Part shown: positions 11,432-19,598 of the stretch, piece after piece
Layout of the letters: each line of letters opens with the position of its first letter
Numbering within the stretch: the stretch's first letter is position 1
Source of the DNA: Zea mays
Lineage: Eukaryota > Streptophyta > Magnoliopsida > Poales > Poaceae
Length of the DNA stretch: 64,000 nt
NCBI RefSeq assembly: GCF_902167145.1
Contig: NC_050103.1
Location: 181,659,625 to 181,723,624 of the forward strand
Reading direction: 5' to 3'
The notes under the pieces: generated by a model
Told to the model about the DNA's origin: nothing
Databases searched by the model: none
What the model saw: the letters and a program-made list of their open reading frames with translations, nothing else
Made by a program: the position numbers and the translations under genes

Positions 11432-12020
11432 ACTTTGCCGAGTGTAACACTCGACAAAGGGTTGCTTTGCCGAGTGCTATGACCATGGCACTCGGCAAAG
11501 AAGGAAACCTGGGAACCGGTAAAGACATCTTTGCCGAGTGCTGACAGTGGCACTCGGCAAAGAAGGAAACCTGGGAACCGGCAAAGATGTCTTTGCCGAG
11601 TGCTTTTGCCAAGGCACTCGGCAAAGATACTGGCAAAGGGGCCCACTGGAGGGTTCTTTGCCGAGTGCCAGTCCACCAGACACTCGGCAAAGAAACCTCC
11701 TTTGCCGAGTGCCTACTAGGGCTCTCGGCACAGGGACTGGCTGTGGGGTCCACTAGACCAGTCTTTGCCGAGTGTCGCCGTTGGCACTCGGTAAAGGATC
11801 CGTCACCGTCACTTGGCGCCGTGACGGTGACTTTTCTTTGCCGAGTGCCAAATGGCACTCGGCAAAGTCTTTGCCGAGTGCCCGACAAAAAGTACTCGGC
11901 AAAGAAGCCGTTGCCGATGTACAGTTCGCCGAGCGTTCTTTGCCGAGTGTTACACTCGGCAAAGCCTTTGCCGAGTGTAAAATAGCCTTGGCCGTGTGTT
12001 TAGAACACACGGCAAAGAAG
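11432..12020. repeat. CACTA right subterminal repeat array
   Basis: Many TTTGCCGAGTG / CACTCGGCAAAG motifs, including two nearly identical units GGCAAAGAAGGAAACCTGGG at about 11493 and 11554. A palindrome GTCACCGTCAC / GTGACGGTGAC occurs at 11801-11831. Simple frames here encode repeated LCRVP/TRQRQ peptides that are artefacts of the motif. Confidence 0.9.
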
Positions 12021-12035
12021 CTGATTCCAGTAGTG

Positions 12036-12881
12036 GCGAATACGCACACGCAAAACCCAGACTTGAGCTCAAGAGACTAGCACACTAGAACGGAGCTCAA
12101 ATCACTAGAATGTCGAACAAGTGCGCAAGAATGAAGTGTGAGTGATCAATGATGCTCAAAGGATGCTTTTTGTTTCTCTCCTCCATGCGCCTAGGGGTCC
12201 CTTTTATAGCCCCAAGGCAGCTAGGAGCCGTTGAGCACAAATCTGGAAAGCCATTCTTGCCTTCTGTCATCGGGGGCACCGGACAGTCCGGTGCACACCG
12301 GACACTGTCCGGTGCCCGATTTCCTTCCTTAAGTAGCGAAGCCGACCGTTGGCAGACTTGGAGCCGTTGGCGCACCGGACATGTCCGGTGCACACCGGAC
12401 AGTCCGGTGCCATCTTCTAGCCGTTGGCTCAGCCACGTGTCTCGCGCAGATTGCGCGGCCGACCGTTGGCCCGGCCGACCGTTGGCTCACCGGACAGTCC
12501 GGTGCACACCGGACAGTCCGGTGAATTTTAGTCGTACGTCGCCGGTGAATTCCCGAGAGCGGCCACTTCGCTCGAGCCAGCCTGGCGCACCGGACACTGT
12601 CCGGTGCACCACCGGACACTGTCCGGTGCACCACCAGACAGTCCGGTGCTCCCAGACTCAGCTGATTCTTGGCTGCTCGAGCCAAGACATTTCCAATTGG
12701 ATTTTTCCTGTTTCCAACACTTAGACACAATACATTAGTCCACACAACAATGTACTAAGTCTGAGAAACATACCTTTATTCTTGATTTGTACTTTGTCCA
12801 CCTTTTTACACTTAGACACTTGTGTTGGACACTAAATCACCAAAACACTTAGAAATGGCCCAAGGGCACATTTCCCTTTCA
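12036..12881 (-). repeat. 5' LTR of Sirevirus copy 1, U3-side part
   Basis: Runs from the CACTA target duplication GCG (12036-12038) to ...TTTCCCTTTCA, the complement of the LTR start TGAAAGGGAAATG. It holds a cluster of palindromes CACCGGAC(A/T)GTCCGGTG between about 12277 and 12655, and on the minus strand a TATAAAAGGG box (12196-12205 region). Together with 2274-2693 it makes an LTR of about 1263 bp. Confidence 0.9.
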
Positions 12882-12883
12882 GA

Positions 12884-13606
12884 ACTGACGGACACACCGA
12901 CCTCAACAAAGGAGGTAAGTCCGTTGATCAAAAAGCATACCGGTCCATGATAGGTTCTTTGCTTTATTTATGTGCTAGTAGACCGGATATTATGCTTACC
13001 GTATGCATGTGTGCTCGATTTCAATCCGATCCTAAGGAGTGTCACTTAGTGGCTGTGAAGCGAATTCTTCGATATTTAGTTGCTACGCCTTGCTTCGGGA
13101 TCTGGTATCCAAAGGGGTCTAATTTTGACTTGATTGGGTACTCAGATTCCGACTATGCTGGATGTAAGGTCAATAGGAAGAGTACATCAGGGACGTGCCA
13201 ATTCTTAGGAAGGTCCCTGGTGTCATGGAACTCTAAGAAACAAACCTCCGTTGCCCTATCCACTGCTGAGGCCGAGTACGTTGCCGCAGGACAGTGCTGC
13301 GCGCAACTGCTTTGGATGAGGCAAACCCTCAGGGACTTTGGCTACAATCTGAGCAAAGTCCCACTCCTATGTGATAATGAGAGTGCTATCCGTATAGCGG
13401 AAAATCCTGTTGAGCACAGCCGCACAAAGCACATTGACATCCGGCATCACTTTTTGAGAGACCACCAGCAAAAGGGAGATATCGAAGTGTTTCATGTTAG
13501 CACCGAGAACCAGCTAGTCGATATCTTTACCAAGCCTCTAGATGAGAAGACCTTTTGCAGGCTGCGTAGTGAGCTCAATATCTTAGATTCGCGGAACTTG
13601 GATTGA
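12884..13606 (+). CDS. pol: Sirevirus copy 2 Pol, C-terminal RNase H part
   Basis: An open frame of 240 codons nearly identical to the end of copy 3 Pol (58190-58914). It starts in the linker before RNase H, at the insertion junction, so there is no native start. The RNase H landmarks are present: [26 protein letters not shown] and the [10 protein letters not shown] region. It ends LDSRNLD at 13606. RNase H removes the RNA strand during reverse transcription. The fragment cannot act alone because protease, integrase and reverse transcriptase are separated from it by the 12.9-kb or longer insertion. Confidence 0.92.
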   Translation, partial: TDGHTDLNKGGKSVDQKAYRSMIGSLLYLCASRPDIMLTVCMCARFQSDPKECHLVAVKRILRYLVATPCFGIWYPKGSNFDLIGYSDSDYAGCKVNRKSTSGTCQFLGRSLVSWNSKKQTSVALSTAEAEYVAAGQCCAQLLWMRQTLRDFGYNLSKVPLLCDNESAIRIAENPVEHSRTKHIDIRHHFLRDHQQKGDIEVFHVSTENQLVDIFTKPLDEKTFCRLRSELNILDSRNLD

Positions 13607-14392
13607 AATGTAGCATACATGTGTTTATGCCTTTGATCATGTTCTTTCTGCATTTTGTTGCTTATTGTGGTGCTCAAGTTGTACAAACACTCCCTGGACC
13701 TCACAAGTCCTTTTTGCAAGTGATGCACATATTTAGGGGGAGTTGTGCTACAACTTGACCCTTTGAGACTAACCATGTACTTGAGTTTGGTTGTTTTAGT
13801 CTTCAAGGAGGATTGAAAGGGAAAAGGTGAACTTGGACCATGCAAGACTTCCACTGCACTCCGATGCAAAGAGTAACTTTCCAAGTTCATCTTCATACTC
13901 TTATTGCCTTTGTGTTCTCATTTGATGATTTTGGTGAGGCAATGGGGTTAAAGGGCCAAGATTGATCCCGTTTTGGTGCTTGATGCCAAAGGGGGAGAAA
14001 ATAAAGGCCAAAGCAATAGATGGATCAGCTACCACTTGAGAAATTTTGAAAATAGTAGATTAGAGCTTTTGGTTTGTCAAAACTCTTTTATTGTCCCTCT
14101 TGTCAAAAGTTGGCTTCTTGTGGGGAGAAGTGTTGATTATGGGAAAAGGGGGAGTTTTTGAAATCTTGAATCAATTTCTCTTGGAATGACTCTCTTTATG
14201 TCTTAACATGTGAGTTTGACTTAGAGATAGAAATTTGAGTTTGATTTGCAAAAACAAACCAAGTGGTGGCAAAGAGTGATCCATATATGTCAAATTTGAA
14301 TCAAAACAATTTGAGCTCTTAGTTGAATTGATTTTGTACTTGTTTTACTTGCTTTATGTTGTGTTGGCATAAATCACCAAAAAGGGGGAGAT
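13607..14392 (+). promoter_or_regulatory. Sirevirus copy 2 3' untranslated region with multiple polypurine tracts
   Basis: Four AGGGGGAG-type tracts occur: about 13733, 13988, 14146 and 14381-14390. The last directly abuts the LTR and is the expected primer for plus-strand DNA synthesis. Repeated tracts upstream are a known feature of Sireviruses. Confidence 0.85.
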
Positions 14393-15736
14393 TGAAAGGG
14401 AAATGTGCCCTTGGGCCATTTCTAAGTATTTTGGTGATTTAGTGTCCAACACAAGTGCCTAATTGTAAAAAGGTGGACAAAGTACAAATCAAGGATAAAG
14501 GTATGTTTCTCAGACTTAGTATATTGTTTTATGGACTAATGTATTGTGTCTAAGTGCTGGAAACAGAAAGAATCGAGATGGAGAAGAGATAGCTTGAGCA
14601 GCCAAAGTATGCTCAGTCTGGGAGCACCGGACTGTCCGGTGGTGCACCGGACTGTCCGGTGCGCCAGGCTGGCTTGGGTAAAGTGGCTGTTCTCGGGACT
14701 TCGACGGCGGTGTACGGCTAAAATTCACCGGACTGTCCGGTGTGCACCGGACTGTCCGGTGGGCCGCTCACAGGCGAACTCGTCGCTCTCGGGAAACCAT
14801 CAACGACGTACGGCTAAAATTCACCGGACTGTCCGGTGTGCACCGGACTGTCCGGTGAGCCAACGGTCGGCCGGGCCAACGGTCGGCCGCACAATCTGCG
14901 CGGGACACGTGGCCGAGCCAACGACTAGAAGAAGGCACCGGACTGTCTGGTGTGCACCGGACATGTCAAGTGCACCAACGGCTCCCAGGCTGCCAACGGT
15001 CGACTGCGCTGTTTATGGAAAGAAATCGGGCACCGGACATGTCCGGTGTGCACCGGACTGTCCGGTGCGCCTGTCGACAGAAGGCAAGATCAGCCTTCCA
15101 AGAATGCTCTCAACGGCTCCTAGCTGCCTTGGGGCTATAAAAAGGACCCCTAGGCGCATGGAGGAATATACAAAAAAAACATCTCCTAAGCACTCCTAAG
15201 CACCAAGACATCGATTCCGCGCCTTTGATTCTTTGCAATAGCGATTATAGCTCTAGTTGAGTGGTGAACTCATTGAGTTGTGTTGTGAGCTCTCGTTGCG
15301 ACTTGTGTGCGTGGTGTTGCTGTGATTTCTTGTCTTGAGTGCGTTGCTAATCCCTCCCTTGCTACGTGTTCTTTGTGAATTTCAAGTGTAAGGGCGAGAG
15401 GCTCCAAATTTGTGGAGATTCCTCGCAAACGGGATTGAGTAAAGCAAACAAAACACCATGGTATTCAAGTGGGTCTTTGGACCGCTTGAGAGGGGTTGAT
15501 TGCAACCCTCGTCCGTTGGGACGCCACAACGTGGAGTAGGCAAGCGTTGGTCTTGGCCGAACCACGGGATAACCACTGTGCCATCTCTGTGATTGATCCT
15601 TGTTGGTTATTGTGTTTTGTTGAGGATTCCTCTTTAGCCACCTGGCAATTATTGTGCTAACGGTTAACCAAGTTTTGTGGCTTAAGTTTTTAAGTTTCAC
15701 AGGATCACCTATTCACCCCCCCTCTAGGTGCTCTCA
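14393..15736 (+). repeat. 3' LTR of Sirevirus copy 2
   Basis: Starts TGAAAGGGAAATGTGCCC and ends CTCTAGGTGCTCTCA, 1344 bp. It has a palindrome cluster CACCGGACTGTCCGGTG from about 14627 to 15065 and a TATAAAAAGG box near 15136. It differs at many positions from the LTRs of copy 3, so it is an older member. Confidence 0.93.
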
Positions 15737-16045
15737 ATTCATCAGCCATCTACTCTGTTCTCTAGCATCCTTCATACTAGAGAATCCCCCTGTAACCCAC
15801 CACATAAAGATCCACACCAGGAAGTAGGGTATTACGCCTCTCCAAGTGGCTCGAACCTGTAGAAAATTGTCTACCGTCTCTCGTGCGCTTAGCACGAACC
15901 ATCGAGCTACAGTCAGCAACACCGTCCTACCCAAAAGCACCTCGAGAGGTAACCCCGGGTGCACGGTCGAATCCCAAACACCGACAGGGCGGGACACAGT
16001 CATGCTCGCCCGAGGCCATTCTCGGGTGGGAGACACATGCTTTTA
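15737..16045. repeat. Probable remnant of a Gypsy LTR 3' end
   Basis: GGAAGTAGGGTATTACGCC, TCTACCGTCTCTCGTGCGC and an end resembling ...CAAACACCGACAG look like the U5 end of grass Gypsy LTRs, but no primer-binding site follows and no partner LTR is visible. Low confidence; by recall only. Confidence 0.35.
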
Positions 16046-16778
16046 TGATTGATATTTATAAAGGGCACTTCTTTGCAATCCTAATGACTGATAGTTTGCA
16101 GGTTCTTATTCCATGGAAATTCAATGGTTTAAATAAGGTAACTAGTCTACCACACCACTTCAAGAACATAGATATGCGCATGTAATAAACATGTAACGAA
16201 TAGTTTGTGTTCCGTTTCAAGGCACGGGCACCATACTAGAAGGGTATAAGATAGGAGAACTGCTAGAGATAGCGTAAGGTTGTGTATATAGTTGTGTAAA
16301 CATTGTTTTGCACTATAGATAGCATAATTTATAATATAGAGTTTGAAAACATAATATGTGATAGGAGATGAGATATGAGAGCTGCAGAGATAGCCTAAGG
16401 TGTCTGGTTGCAGGAACTCATACTAAATGTTATAATGTTTGTTACAAATATTAAATATAGTTTACTTATATAAAATTAAATACACAATTGAAGTCTAATT
16501 CTAAAACTAAATATAGAACTGAAGACTAAAGGGCGAGACAAAGGTAAAGGCCTTGCATAAACATGTTTAAACGTGAGGCCGAGTTAAAGTCGAATCATGT
16601 GCCATTTATCACGGCCAATACTTAACCTGCCTAGCATCGGGTTGGGTCGGCCCGTGCTTTCCTGTTTGACGTGTCAGGTCGAGTTTTTTCCGAGTTAGGT
16701 CAGGTTTTTAGCTTTGAATCGAGTTTTTTTTGGATTTGGTCGGGTTTTTGTAAAAAAAAATGACCCGTACCCACCCAT
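16046..16778. other. Non-coding stretch, no gene seen
   Basis: A/T-rich DNA. Two imperfect copies of an AGAACTGCTAGAGATAGCGTAAGG-like block (about 16256 and 16374) suggest a decayed small transposon. 16630-16770 is a TCGGGTT/GGTCGAG-rich stretch. No supported reading frame. Confidence 0.5.
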
Positions 16779-16781
16779 TAC

Positions 16782-16918
16782 GGGCTTGTTCGGTTAGCTC
16801 TTAATCCATGTGGATTGAGTGAGATTGGGTGGGTTTAAATCCCAAGTAAGTCAAACTCCTTCTTAATTTTTTCCAATCCCATCCAATCCATGGGTAATAG
16901 GAATAACCAAACAAGGCC
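16782..16918. mobile_element. Tourist-like MITE (137 bp)
   Basis: Terminal inverted repeats are GGGCTTGTTCGGTTA and, reversed from the right end, GGCCTTGTTTGGTTA. Pairing continues inward (CCATGTGGATTG / CAATCCATGGG type). It is flanked by a three-base duplication TAC (16779-16781 and 16919-16921). It has no coding capacity. Assignment to PIF/Harbinger is from the terminus style and duplication length. Confidence 0.7.
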
Positions 16919-16921
16919 TAC

Positions 16922-17463
16922 ATTGGTCTGGTGGGATTGGGCCGGGTTTTTTCGAACGGATCTGATCAGATGGCCTATAATCAGCTCTAGGCTTGCCCAA
17001 GGAGCTATAGCCACAAGCTAGAACGAGTCTTGCAAGGAAGGATGACATCAAGTGCACAGCTATCATCGATCGCCCATGATCGAAAAAGAAGAGGGAGAAA
17101 ATTAGCTATTTGCCATGTTCAACAGTGAGGTTCGTAAATTTGGTATTTTCGTTGTTAGCTTTGTAAAATTGTCATGTAGTACGTGTGCTTCACTTTTCAT
17201 ACCCTCCAAGCGAGGCATTTGCTGTGCTCTGACAATGTCGTTGTTTCAGCATGAGATCGAACACTTGCACACCCAAGCAACAAAAGTGTGTACAAATATG
17301 TTTCAGCATCTGCACTCAGCCTTGCTGTCCTGCTAGATGCTTTAGAGTCTACGACTACGAGTGTAGTGTGCAAATCCGTGCACTTGTCTTCTACTATATA
17401 TATATACAAAATCTAAACGCAAGCAGCGCACCGACCCACCAGCTCCGCATCACGGTTGCCTGA
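16922..17463. other. 3' flank of the IQD gene, nothing coding recognised
   Basis: Mixed-composition intergenic DNA with a short TATATATATA run at about 17396. Probably includes the 3' untranslated region of the neighbouring minus-strand gene. Confidence 0.5.
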
Positions 17464-18622
17464 TCACCAGAAGCTGTCCAGGTAGTAGTCTCTGGCAGCC
17501 TCGTCGCCGACGCCGATTCCGGAGAAGCCGGCCGTTGTTCGGGTCGCGTGCGAGCACGACCTCCTCGGCGCCTGCTCGTGCTCGGCGTCCGCCGCCGTCC
17601 GCCGCTGCCTCGGCGCGCTGTGGCATCGCGTCCTGGCCGCGGACGACGCGGTGCCGGCCATGTACCGCGGGCTGACGAGCCCCTCCCTGTCCCGCCGCCG
17701 CGGCGTGCTGGCCACGGCCAGGCCGTGCTGGTCGACGCTCTTGGCGGGCGAGGAATCGTGGGACGAGGCGATCCGGGGCGTGCCCGTCTGCGCAGGCTTA
17801 GAGCCCCGGGAGTCGCGGGTGCTCCGCCGGTACGAGCGCCGCGCGGGCTGCTGCTTGCCGCCGGGGAGCGGCGAGCACGACGGCGTCGGCGCCGCGTGGC
17901 GGTGACGCTCCGCTAGTAGGTGGTCCGGGTTGTACATGTAGCTGCTGGTGGTGATCCGTGAGGACCGGGAGCGGAGGTAGCCCGTGTCGTCCATCTCCAC
18001 GATCCGCGGGCTGCGCTCGTAGTTGGAGTCCGTGCTGTCGGACAGCCTCCGGCGGTGCGCCGGCGGCTTCGTCTGAAGGTCCCGAGCAAAGATCCTCTCC
18101 TGCACGTACGGCAAACTTGATGAACACAACATCGTTAATCATGCAGCAAACAAAGGGAAAAAAAAACAAACAACATATGGATTACTTCTTGTTCCATGGA
18201 TTTCCGGAAGGGAGCATTCTTGACGGCGATGGAGTCGGCTTGCAGGCGCATGAGCGTCTGCAACCTGTGCAGTGTGATGGCTGCCTGCTTCCTGACCAGG
18301 TAGCCCCGCACCAACGCCTGGATCTTGACGAGTGACCGGAGCGCTCGAAGCGCTCTCCTAGCCTGAGAGACACCAATGATAAATCAACTGCTATCAAGAA
18401 GCTAGGAACAGATCGATGAGAACGAGACGGGACGGGACGATCGATCGTTACCAGGTAGCCTCTGAACGTTTTCTGGATGACGATCGCGGCACGGCGTTGT
18501 CGAGCTCCCGCGTCCTGGCCTCCGGTCGTCCGCCGCCTATTCTCCGCCTCGAGTCCTCTGTGCTCCTCCTTCCTGCCCGTCAGTATCCACTTGAGCCATC
18601 GCACGACGCGCCTCATGGTCAT
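17464..18622 (-). CDS. IQD family calmodulin-binding protein (three exons)
   Basis: The exons on the minus strand are 18622-18452, 18362-18186 and 18099-17464. All junctions are GT/AG with phase 0, giving about 327 residues. The N-terminus ([17 protein letters not shown]) is the usual basic, Trp-containing IQD start. The IQ67 core follows across the first intron: [11 protein letters not shown] joined to ARRAL, then [15 protein letters not shown], then a third helix [11 protein letters not shown]. The C-terminal part is Ser/Arg-rich with a DUF4005-like motif [11 protein letters not shown] and ends LDSFW. The intron inside the first IQ motif is the conserved IQ67 intron position. IQD proteins bind calmodulin and usually associate with microtubules or the plasma membrane. 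ATG 18622 was chosen; 18616 is an alternative two codons later. No break was seen. Confidence 0.88.
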
Positions 18623-18688
18623 GCTGCAGTGGTTCTCTGTGAAAACCACTCGCGGATCAGATCAGCCTCTCTGAAAACCGTAATAAAG

Positions 18689-18721
18689 GGCAGCGGCAGC
18701 GGCAGCGGCAGCGGCAGCGGC
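18689..18721. repeat. (GGCAGC)n microsatellite upstream of the IQD gene
   Basis: About five and a half units of GGCAGC, some 70 bp upstream of the IQD start codon on the minus strand, so in its promoter or 5' leader. Confidence 0.85.
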
Positions 18722-19038
18722 GATCGGTTAGGCCCCCCAAACCACCTGCTAAACTTTAGCGCGCTAATTTTAATATGTATGTATATTACTATATCGAAAC
18801 TGAGCAGCTAATAAAAAAAATAACTGGTTAAACCTAGCTAAATTACAAAAAGATCATAGTACTCCTTTTATATTAGCTAGTTTTGAATAATTGAATGACA
18901 ACGTAACGAAAGGTTTAACAAATTTACTAACTACTGGATAGGAGGAGATCGATCGTATTACATACACCTGAATATTATATGTTATACTATTTGAGATGTA
19001 TCGATGATTTAAATTATAAGGACAAATTTGATGGTGTG
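18722..19038. other. A/T-rich intergenic DNA
   Basis: Upstream region of the IQD gene. No gene or firm repeat seen. Confidence 0.5.
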
Positions 19039-19059
19039 CTCCATACTATAGATGGCCAA

Positions 19060-19250
19060 CCGGGCCGCACAGCACGGCACTGGCACTAGCACGACTAGGC
19101 ACGGCACGGTAAAAGATCTGTGTCGTGCCTGTTAGTGCCAGCGTGCTGGGCCCTCGGCCCAGGCACGACACTATCAGTGCTTAGCCATGTCGTGCCGTGC
19201 CAACAGGCACGCCGGCACGCCAGTGCTAGTGCCAGCACGGACACTATGCA
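19060..19250. repeat. hAT left subterminal repeats
   Basis: Dense GCACGGCAC, GGCACGAC and GTGCCAGC-type motifs in both orientations. These are candidate transposase binding sites. Confidence 0.85.
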
Positions 19251-19598
19251 TAAAATCCCAGCAACAGCAATCAAACACTCAAACAGAATAACAGATAATT
19301 TTATTATGACTTCTAGCAATCAAACAGATACAAGATAATTTCAAACAACATAAAAATGGTCACAAAGAGAGTAATAAGAGACTAATCAAACAACAATTTT
19401 ATGAGCTGTAGTGCAATGGCTGCCTCGTTAAAAACCTGTCTAGGTAAAACTCACCCTTGTGAGAAACTCTAGACAGGAAAAAAGAGTACAGCCCAGCTCA
19501 TTAAAAAGTTTATTGTCCTTACAACAAAGTCCAGTCCAGGTACATAATATTACTGTCCCATTACAGAAATGGTCACAAAGAGAGTAAGATACTAGAGA
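19251..19598. other. hAT 3' untranslated region
   Basis: Between the left subterminal block and the transposase stop. Contains a repeated phrase ATGGTCACAAAGAGAGTAA at about 19355 and 19568, roughly 213 bp apart. No coding frame. Confidence 0.6.

Larger units (their letters stand above)
2694..12035 (+). mobile_element. Complete CACTA (En/Spm superfamily) transposon, both genes broken
   Basis: The left end is CACTACCGGAATCCG and the right end, reversed, is CACTACTGGAATCAG. The element is bounded by a perfect three-base duplication GCG (2691-2693 and 12036-12038). Inside are arrays of the subterminal motif TTTGCCGAGTG and its inverse at both ends, a TNP2 transposase gene (5507-9021) and a Transposase_24/Ptta (TnpA-like) gene (9124-11133), the standard layout of an autonomous CACTA element. 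Length is 9342 bp. It lies in the LTR of Sirevirus copy 1, which stays collinear across the gap. Both genes carry inactivating changes, so it is probably non-autonomous now. Confidence 0.95.
1..12881 (-). mobile_element. Sirevirus (Copia) copy 1, minus strand, 5' part, interrupted by a CACTA element
   Basis: Reading leftward from 12881 this is an LTR (ends TG...CA), a primer-binding site (2260-2271), and a gag gene that runs off the left edge. It closely matches the complete copy at 51995-60984 in order and protein sequence. The LTR is split by the CACTA transposon at 2694-12035. Its right end abuts pol sequence of a plus-strand Sirevirus at 12882, so this copy is itself an insertion. The expected five-base target duplication on the right would be GAACT (12882-12886); the other copy lies outside the window. 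The pol gene and 3' LTR are also outside. Family (Ji/Opie group) is from recall of the LTR start and palindromes, not from a search. Confidence 0.88.
12882..15736 (+). mobile_element. Sirevirus (Copia) copy 2, plus strand, 3' part
   Basis: Contains the 3' end of pol, a 786-bp untranslated stretch with several polypurine tracts, and a 3' LTR. Its 5' part must lie left of the window, displaced by the insertion of copy 1. Its pol is cut at exactly the point where copy 1's LTR ends, inside the segment just before the RNase H domain. Bases 15737-15741 (ATTCA) are the likely target duplication, with the partner out of view. Confidence 0.88.

Noticed and set aside
11432..12020. CRISPR-like look of regularly repeated inverted motifs
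   Set aside because: The spacers are short, irregular and themselves similar. The context is a plant CACTA terminus with no cas genes.
12149..12745. Frames up to 191 codons (also 14546-15199, 52166-52750, 59872-60456) that look like repetitive proteins
   Set aside because: They are read-through of the CACCGGACTGTCCGGTG palindromes in Sirevirus LTRs and occur on both strands.
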